Below are positions 56,516 through 64,000 of a stretch of DNA of 64,000 nucleotides, piece by piece. The notes under the pieces were generated by a model, which worked only from the letters and a program-made list of their open reading frames with translations, was not told the origin of the DNA and did no database searches. This stretch comes from Pontederia crassipes (taxonomy: Eukaryota; Streptophyta; Magnoliopsida; Commelinales; Pontederiaceae). The translations under genes were made by a program, and so were the position numbers. The number at the start of each line of letters is the position of its first letter. The first letter of the stretch is position 1. The stretch spans positions 13,998,501-14,062,500 of the forward strand of contig CM060195.1 of the NCBI GenBank assembly GCA_030549335.1, in the 5' to 3' direction.

Positions 56516-57052
56516 TTATTTTTCAACTCCTCCTCCCTGAAGTCATGCTCCCCCAAGAAATAAGAAGGCCAAAGAAAAAAGAGGGCCAAAGAGTGGCCAG
56601 CCAGCGAAAGAGAGAGTAACGTGGCAGTCATTTATTCTCTAGGATTTCTCCACATTTTCACCTGCTTCTTTGTCATTTTCTGCCTTCTTTTTGCTTTTGG
56701 AAGTTTACTACAGCGCAAAAGAGGAATATGCAATTATAGCACAGGCAAGTAGTTTTGTCAAAAATGAAAAATCACCTGATATCAATCTTGTTGTCTTCAA
56801 CTTTTCTCCTTCCTATTCAGAATTTCTCTACCTCCAAAAGTTTGGTTATGCTCAAAGATCCTACAATTGTACAAAAACACAAAAAATAGTAGTCATTTAT
56901 TCCAAAATAATAGTTCCTTCAATAATTATAAAAATGAGGTAGGAAAATTGATAAAATAGGAAAATAAAAGGTATACAAACTAGGGTAAAATGCATATTTA
57001 CTATATGTAAAATATATATGAATTTTCCCTACATCAGATTCTCCCAAACTAA
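56516..57052 (-). repeat. Old LTR edge and polypurine tract (element I)
   Basis: In minus sense TTTAGTTTGGGAGAATC (57037-57052) resembles a decayed polypurine tract, followed by TGATGTAGGGAAAATTC, comparable with the TGATGCATGCAAAAT LTR start of the Athila family. The LTR would extend left and be interrupted by the CACTA insertion at 56516. Confidence 0.4.
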
Positions 57053-57856
57053 ATTCTTTGCTTTTCCTCAATAAAAAATTAGGAACTTAGAATAGAATGT
57101 TTTACAATAACTAATCACGTTATAGATATCACTCAATCTCCTCAGCCCAGAAAATTTAGTCTTTATTGAGTATTATTTATCAATTCTTAACTCTTTAAGC
57201 TTTGACACCATCGAAGCACATGGACCCATGTTTGACGGGTGAGGTCACTTGTGCAGATTGACTAGTTTCACAACCACCTCCTTAGAACATAGACTTTTGC
57301 TAGCCAACGAGAACAACCACTCAATTTTTTTGTCTGCAAACATTTTATTTACATTTTTAAACTTACACATTGCAACTATTATTTCAGTTGTGTTGGGGGA
57401 AATTGAAAAGGAAATTCTTTGCCTTTCCTTCGAGAATATTAGGCTTGAGTGTCGGAGGTGCCAAACTTCTTATCCATCTCAACTGAGAGTCGAGGGGTAG
57501 TTATTCGAGAGACAAGGAGAGTTTCCCACAGCCTTTGTCATCATTTCTTCTAGAAATACTTTGGTGAGGTACTTGGATTATTTTTAAAGAAAGAGAAAAA
57601 GTATTTCCCAAGTCACAAAATAAATAACTAGCTTCGAGTGCAGACAAAATTTGAACTTATAAACCATTAAACATATAAGCTTCCTATAACATAGTGTATC
57701 ACAATTCAAGATTATGCAACAGAAATAAGTGGAGGATTTAAAGTGGAGTTGTTATAAGAGTCAAACAACACATGACTTTGGTCTCAATTCAAGTCAATTA
57801 GTTATATTGATGTAAAGAAAATTCATACCCATTTTTGTCATAGTTAACATACATTT
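57053..57856. other. 3' internal region of element I, no gene
   Basis: Contains a decayed counterpart of the AGGA hairpin (CTTTGCTTTTCCTCAATAAA, 57054-57073) and AT-rich sequence. A 83-codon plus-strand frame (57249-57500) matches nothing. Confidence 0.3.
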
Positions 57857-58650
57857 TGTTGGATCACAAGGCACCAAGATGGAGGGTGAATTGGTGTTTT
57901 ACCGAAAAGATCGATTTCATGAAAATCGTCACTAAAGCTTAAGTTCGATTCGTTAAACTTTAAATCAATACAATAACAATCAAGTCACATACATAATAAA
58001 TACATAATAAGGTAGAAAGGATAGGGATAGAGAAAGACAAACACAAGGCGCACGATGGTTTGTTAATGAGATTCCGTCACACCTTAGCCTACGTCCCCGC
58101 TCTGACTTTTCAACCTCGAGACCGTCGGAGTTTCCACTAAACACCTTTTTAGTTCCAAATGGGACAAGGAAGAAACCCTTTACAACACAACACCTTTTCT
58201 CCACTTTGAGAAGTAAGGCGCACTTCTCCTCCTAGAAAGCTTTTATCCTCGATTCTCCTCTCCAAAGATAGACACACCTCTTTTACAATGGAGCACTCTT
58301 GATCTTTTTTCTAGCCCGAGAGGTAAGATCAAACCTCTTCTACACAAGAGCTCACACCCAAATCTCTAAGAATATTTCTCTGTTTTACAATATCAAATTC
58401 ACATGAAGAGAAAGGAGAAAGAAGAGAAGATTTAACAATATGACTCAATAATTACAAGAAAATGATTTTCCTTTGATGCTTGATGTTTCCCTTCAATATT
58501 TGATTGATTCTGCATTCCTTGACTCCTTTTATAGTCCTTTTTGGATAATATGATTGTTTCCCCTTTGTTTGGCCAAAAACTAACTGTTATAGGTCATTTT
58601 GTGTGCGGTCCGGTCGACCGGTGCCTCCAGCCGGTTAACCGATCCATGTT
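57857..58650. repeat. LTR-like dispersed repeat starting TGTTGG
   Basis: TGTTGGATCACAAGGCACC opens a stretch whose CGTCACACCTTAGCCTACGT...CAAATGGGACAAGGAAG text resembles LTRs of plant copia elements as I recall them. I could not find the other end, PBS or polypurine tract. Confidence 0.3.
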
Positions 58651-60470
58651 TTAACTTCATCTAGGTCACTACTATTGTAATCAGTCTACCGGAGTCTGAT
58701 TATTTATTTGTTGGAAAGATCAAAAGATTATCTACAACTTTCATGTTCACATGTTACTTCATATATGAATGAAAAGTATTAAAATATTAACTTCAATTTT
58801 AGTGCATAAAATAATTCATTCTGAATTGAAAATTTCTCGCACTCTAAATATATGACTCTGATTATTCTAGGTTTGTATCATCAAAATATAATTAGATAGA
58901 GTATAAAAACTTTGTTACAACACATTTTACTTTAATTTTCATACATTGTTTTTTTTGCATGTTTATATACTTAATCCATGGTTTTCTTGATCTCTAAATT
59001 TATGTACATATTTCTATATTTTTTTTTTGAAATATCATCATTTCATAATAGATGACTACTGTTTTTTCTATACATTTTGTCCACTTTGCAAGGCTTGAGA
59101 ATATTATTAAACTCTTAGATGTGGAAGTTTAGAAGAAAATTTAAGACACTAAGAAGGATATCAAGTGACGACACCTCGACATATTGCACCACCTCTTCAC
59201 ATCTACATATTCTGTCGCTACAGGATAAGATAATCATCATGTGGTTGTAGATTCTCTATTTGCAACTATAGGAAGGTTCCAAAAATAGAGAGTTCGCATG
59301 GAAATGACAACGGAGCGGGTGGAAAGGTATAAAAATCCTAGAGGATAAATAGGAGAAGTGGCTGCTGAAATGAACACTATTTTTGGTTGGCCGCTCTTTT
59401 AACCACTCCTCTTTTGGCCCTCTTTTTCCTCTTCTTTTTCCCTTTTTTCTTGAGGAGATTTTATCCATAGTTATAGGGAGGAGGAGTTGACAAGCAACAT
59501 CAGGATGTAGTTCTCTATCTTTTTTATATTTCTATTTTTATGATCTGATTTGTGATGAAGATTGTAATGGACACCGAGTTGACCATTTGTGATTTCTATT
59601 ATGGAATGATTTATTGTTAACTAGACAACTAGGACTTGGAAGTTTGATGCATACTTGTTTCTTATGAAATTTTCTCTATGTTGAAATGTGTTACAATTTT
59701 CTTATCGATTCTACTGTTGTTGTTTTTGTTGATGCATTTACATTGGTTTCTTTGATGTTCTTTAAGATGTAAATGATATAATAGAAAGTTTTCTTTGTTG
59801 ACAGCCCATGAGGGGTTTTTTCTTGTCATTGGTGCCTTATCCTAGGTCGAGAGGATTGAATGAGACCCAATGTGTTTATGATTGAATGGTAATCGATCAT
59901 CCTTTGTGTGACAATGATTTTCTATAATGCTCCCAGATTTTTTTCACCTGCCTAGAAGGCTCAGCGACATTGCTCAATTCTAGGACTTATCTATTTTCTT
60001 TACTTTGACTAGTCAGTATACTATCTTATATAAGCGAAAAACTAATTTACAATAGTGTAAGCATTCCATACAATATATCATGTGGATTATGGGCCTATAA
60101 TTGTACAATAAGAAATCCTATCAATGTGCATATCAACCGTCATCGTCTTATCTTACATGGATTTAAGTAGAGGGGCAAAGCCCCATAAGAAAACTCAGTA
60201 TGCGATGTCACCCAAAAAACAAACAATATGAACCATATGATAATATCAATAAAAATCAATACTATCAATAAGCATGCATGATAATTGTCTATAACAACTG
60301 ATGACTCATCATGCAATTAGCCATTAACAATAAATCATAAGTAATTGATCAATCATAGTAATTATACATATCATTACTTATTAATGAATATCCATTAAAT
60401 TCAATTATCTTAAATTAAGTATCAATTGGTCATATATCAGTGAAAGCCTCAATCAACAATTATCAATTCT
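58651..60470. other. AT-rich sequence, no gene
   Basis: Nothing recognised beyond short open frames such as 59256-59468 on the minus strand, which is simply a purine-rich stretch. Confidence 0.4.
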
Positions 60471-60529
60471 ATTAACAATTTATCAATTCAATTACTCATC
60501 TATCATTAGAACATCAATCAGTCGCAAGG

Positions 60530-60890
60530 GTGCAATCAATGGTCCATCAGCCGCTAGGGCGCAATTCAATTCGATTATTAATTAAATTTAATTACTATTA
60601 TCAATCACAATAGTATCCATCATCGTAACGATTTCCATCAATTACAATGGGCCTCAATTGATCACATGAATCTCCATCGACCATAAAGGCCTCAATCGAT
60701 CACAAGAGCCTCCATCGGACATAAAGGTCTCAATCGGCCACAAGGGCTTCCATTAACTATTTTGTATTAATAATCGTGAGCCTTTATCGATGACAAAGGA
60801 TTTCTATCGACCATAACGACCTCCATCGATCACAAGAGTTTTCCATCAACCATATAGGCTTCAATTGACCATGAAGGTCTCAATTATCAA
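60530..60890 (+). repeat. Degenerate minisatellite, ~20-40 bp units
   Basis: Alternating CTCCATCGACCATAAAGGC and CTCAATCGATCACAAGAGC words with many substitutions. Best preserved at 60640-60760 and 60800-60890. Confidence 0.65.
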
Positions 60891-63082
60891 TTTAACACTT
60901 CAATAATAAAATTTTCCATAATGTCATTTAGACAATGCATAATCAATCTCAATTATCCCATTATCTATAATTATTGATTTCAATTAGCGATATTCATTAT
61001 CAATGATTAATTATGAATACTCCTAAACCAATTACCAATGTAACTATAATCCATTCATCGATTAAATAATAATCATTTTATCAATCTATGTCAATTAATA
61101 ATAGGCCAATAATTCCATAATCAATTAATATGACAATCACAAGCATCACTGGGGAAATGGGTTGTGTTCCCAATTCCACTTTTCCAGCTCAATCGGGTGA
61201 AACTCGGCCTGGATATGATGTGAACTCGAGCCGGGTTGGCCCGATCTTCAATCCATGCATCAATGCCAGAATCCAGTATGTGTTTCCGTACAACACGAAC
61301 CAGGTTGGCAACACGATCCGTGTGCATCCACCCTGGCACAATCAAGATGTTTTTGGGTGATTAGCCCGGATGAATTTAAAATGCATCTTGAAAGGTAAAG
61401 GGAGTAGCGACATATAAGCCCATGACCACATCCAAAATTTTTCCATGTGGGACTATTCAATCAAATCATCTTGGTTCTTAGACCTGAGGTCATGACATTT
61501 TCTCTACTCATTATGATTTCACTTTCGACCAAGAGGCTGGATGAATGTCAATGTATGTCAAAGTTGGTGTCGATCATCATTTATAAGTGAGGCCAAAAAG
61601 CGATCTTAAGATCTAGTATTGTGTGAGACCGAAAGGTGAACCCATTTGGATTTATAATTTTTGTTCTTATTGGCATCATTTTATCTCTGCCCGAGATGGA
61701 TTTTATCTCCCCGTTGGTGATTCTTCCTATACCAAAATGTTGCATGAATTTAATGTATGTATAAAGAGGTATGGATTGCCATTACCAAGTGCGTCCGAGA
61801 GGATAAGCTAGGAGTTAATGGATTGCCATTACCAAATGAGACTGAGAGAATAAGCATGTAGTCTCAAGATTTAGCTTTTCACTAAAAATATTTTTAAATC
61901 AATTATGGTAACTCGGTGCACTTTTCTTGTAAATTGACTATCAAGTACTATATTGATAGTTATGCATTTGCTGCGTTAGTTTATGTCTTAAGGATTTATA
62001 AATTTTAAAATTGATTTCGATATTTTCATTTGGATGAGGCCACTTCTCGACATGGGTCACTTTCGTAATTTCATTTATTGCCATAATCTACATAGCTCTA
62101 CCCCATATTTTTGAAATTTTACATTCAAATCACAAATCCACAAGTCATATATTTTAAATTTCTCTTTAGGAATCTTTAAAATAAATTATTCTGAGAGGTA
62201 AGTGTTCATGAATGTACTCATAATGTTTTTTGATTGGTACTTGATAACAAAGTATTAAGCATTGGTTTTCAAATCAAGCAGTACCTTTAGAATTCATCAT
62301 TAGAAAATTTTAGAAGTCACGGTGTTGTTGAGGAAAAATTTATATAGTTAAAGATCAATTATACTTTCTCAAAAATAACACATTAGGGGTCGAGAAGTAC
62401 TATTCAATTTCACATATTTAAGCTCAATATTATTCTCAGTGTTTGTATAAGCTAGGAGATCTCAGTCTCCATAGTTTTTTCTCAATGACTTTAGCACATT
62501 TTCAAGCAATGTATAACTCACTTTCCTTGTACATAAAAAATATTTATCAGCACATTAATTTTGATTAAAAAATAAAATATTAAGAGTAAAAATTAAGAGA
62601 GTGTGTAGATATTTTAACCCTATTTTATTAAGAGAAAGGCAGTGAATAGAAGGTAAGAGAAAGAAAGAGAATGTGAGTGAATTATTAACCCTATTTGAAT
62701 GGAGCAACTAAAGGAAAAGGAAGGAAATAAAAATTTAGGAATATTTTTTTATAGACAACTATATACTTGTATATATAATTATATTTAAATTATGTATGAT
62801 CATAATATGAAATATATGATAATTCATTCTTTTCTCTCCTTCTCATCCCATTTTGAAGGGAAAAAATGACATAATCCAACCAACGTTATTAGGGTCAGAC
62901 CGGACCGGTCCAACCGTCGACCAGCCACTAACACGGTCTACTATGAGCCCTAAAATCAGTCCCATAGTTGGACCAGATTGAATCAGTCAAGACCGGTCAA
63001 AAATTGGTCAAAACCTGCTAAAATCAGTCAATACCGGAAAAAACAAGTTGAACCACGGTTCGTGGCCAACTATTTTAGTGAT
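60891..63082. other. Unassigned AT-rich sequence with an isolated open frame
   Basis: The frame 61130-61360 (76 codons) has ordinary codon use and an odd composition rich in Asn, Pro and Gly, but no family I know. Duplicate words GGATTGCCATTACCAA at about 61770 and 61820 and the CCGGTCAAAAATTGGTC repeats at 62880-63060 are the only structure noticed. Confidence 0.35.
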
Positions 63083-64000
63083 AGGTTCTATAGGAACTGG
63101 ACGATCCTATTAGGTCAAATACCTAGCGACAAACTCCTATGTTCCTTTCATTACGGTATTTCTGAACAAGTTCTTGGATGACAAGTCTAAAGGTTATCTT
63201 ATTGATGATATCGATATTGATGATAGTGACGATATCGATATTGATGATAGTGATAATATTGATGATGACCTTGATACAGAGCTACTAACTATGACGAATG
63301 TGCTAACTATGTATATGACGCCGAAAATAGACTGATTTGATATCACCCTTCAATTCGAATTAGCAAAAGCCTTGCATAATATGGATTCCAAACATTCATG
63401 ATCTGTATGTGACTGAGTCGAATTACTTATCCCTCGGTCTATTAGAGAACTATCTCTCCAGAGATTGTGAAAGATATTCCACTAGAAATATTCTTGTTAT
63501 TGCTTCGACTCATATACCCAAAAAGTGGATCCCGCTCTAATAGCTCTGAATAAATGAAATACATGCATTAAGATACGAAGGCTTCTTATTATTCCACAAC
63601 AACGAAAGCACTTTTTCATTCTTTCCTATACGAAAAGAAAATGTTCCATACTAACGGATTCGGGTCCATAACCATGGTTCCAATGCACGAGATCTTGTAG
63701 CACTTATCCATGAGGCCCTATCGATTAGTATTACACAGAAGAAATCAATTATAGAAACTAATACAATTAGATCAGCTCTTCATAGAAAAACTTGGGATTT
63801 GCGATCCCAGGTAAGATCGGTTCAGGATCATGGGATCCTTTTCTATCAAATAGGAAGGGCTGTTGTACAAAATGTACTTCTAAGCCATAGATCCTATATC
63901 TCTCTATATGAAGAAGAAATCATGTAAGGAAGGGGATTCTTATTTGTACAAATGGTACTTTGAGCTTGGAACGAGCATGAAGAAATTAACGAGACTTCTT
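63083..64000 (+). pseudogene. ycf2: Plastid-derived ycf2 fragment (NUPT)
   Basis: The plus strand matches the ATPase-like middle of the chloroplast Ycf2 protein, including the Asp/Ile-rich DDIDIDDSD repeats (63205-63260), [32 protein letters not shown] and [20 protein letters not shown]. It continues past the window edge. Relative to plastid ycf2 as I remember it there are small deletions near 63371 and 63880 and several substitutions, and the frame is broken, so it is nuclear plastid DNA rather than a gene in use. The exact left boundary (about 63083) is approximate. Confidence 0.88.

Noticed and set aside
61130-61360. 76-codon frame as a host gene fragment
   Set aside because: Isolated, no splice context, no recognised family, and an opposite-strand frame covers the same bases.
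1-64000. CRISPR arrays, tRNA or rRNA genes
   Set aside because: No regular short repeat with unique spacers and no tRNA cloverleaf or rRNA core was recognised. The tRNA-like words are primer binding sites.
63083-64000. A functional ycf2 gene, or the contig being plastid DNA
   Set aside because: The frame is broken by small deletions and the left side joins ordinary nuclear repeat sequence.

Overview
The window looks like repeat-rich nuclear DNA of a flowering plant. The evidence is nested Athila-type Ty3/gypsy retrotransposons primed by tRNA-Asp, Ty1/copia remnants, two CACTA (En/Spm) DNA transposons, a (TTG)n-tailed retroposon end, and a broken piece of the plastid gene ycf2 at the right edge. 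I found no intact host gene, no tRNA or rRNA gene and no CRISPR array. Almost every open reading frame is transposon-derived or spurious.

Left part (1-28657) is a nest of one Athila-like family with LTR ends TGATGC...GCATCA. The oldest layer is element E (plus strand), of which only the 3' part survives (26532-28657). The outer element (minus strand, 1287-26531) is inserted in E's post-pol reading frame. It carries a 5' LTR, PBS, a frameshifted gag-protease, a frameshifted pol, an ATHILA ORF1-like gene after pol, paired polypurine tracts and a 3' LTR. Element B (plus strand, 9005-21071, 12.07 kb) is inserted in the protease-coding part of the outer element and is flanked by the target duplication ATGGG. 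B is young: its LTRs are nearly identical and one nonsense codon interrupts an otherwise continuous gag-pro-pol frame. It has lost the ATHILA-like gene. A fourth LTR (1-1286, plus strand) cuts into the outer element's 3' LTR.

Middle part (28658-49719) holds several units. First is a non-autonomous LTR element (minus; LTR ends TGTCACGGGG...CCCCGTGACA, initiator-Met PBS). A decayed copia pol follows, then a CACTA element with a truncated TNP2 transposase and a G28 run. After these come an array of ~200-bp repeats next to an LTR-like end, a second copia fragment, and a decayed Athila/Tat-type element (gag, PBS and 5' LTR, minus strand). A 53-bp tandem repeat lies at 48.6-48.85 kb.

Right part (49720-64000) starts with a complete CACTA element (49720-56515) with matching 14-bp TIRs and a TTA duplication but no transposase. 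A 2.8-kb solo-LTR-like unit is inserted inside it. Beyond it are old LTR fragments, AT-rich sequence without recognisable genes, a minisatellite, and plastid ycf2 DNA running off the window.

The less expected signals are in the non-coding parts of the Athila family. A short CpG-rich motif, TTACGGCCGA or TTACGCCCAA, is scattered dozens of times through U3, the leader and the post-pol region but was not noticed in gag-pol. Each element carries two copies of a small AGGA-loop hairpin followed by a polypurine tract, and the hairpin stems differ by compensatory changes. A ~100-bp non-coding block lies between the two tracts and is conserved across elements.
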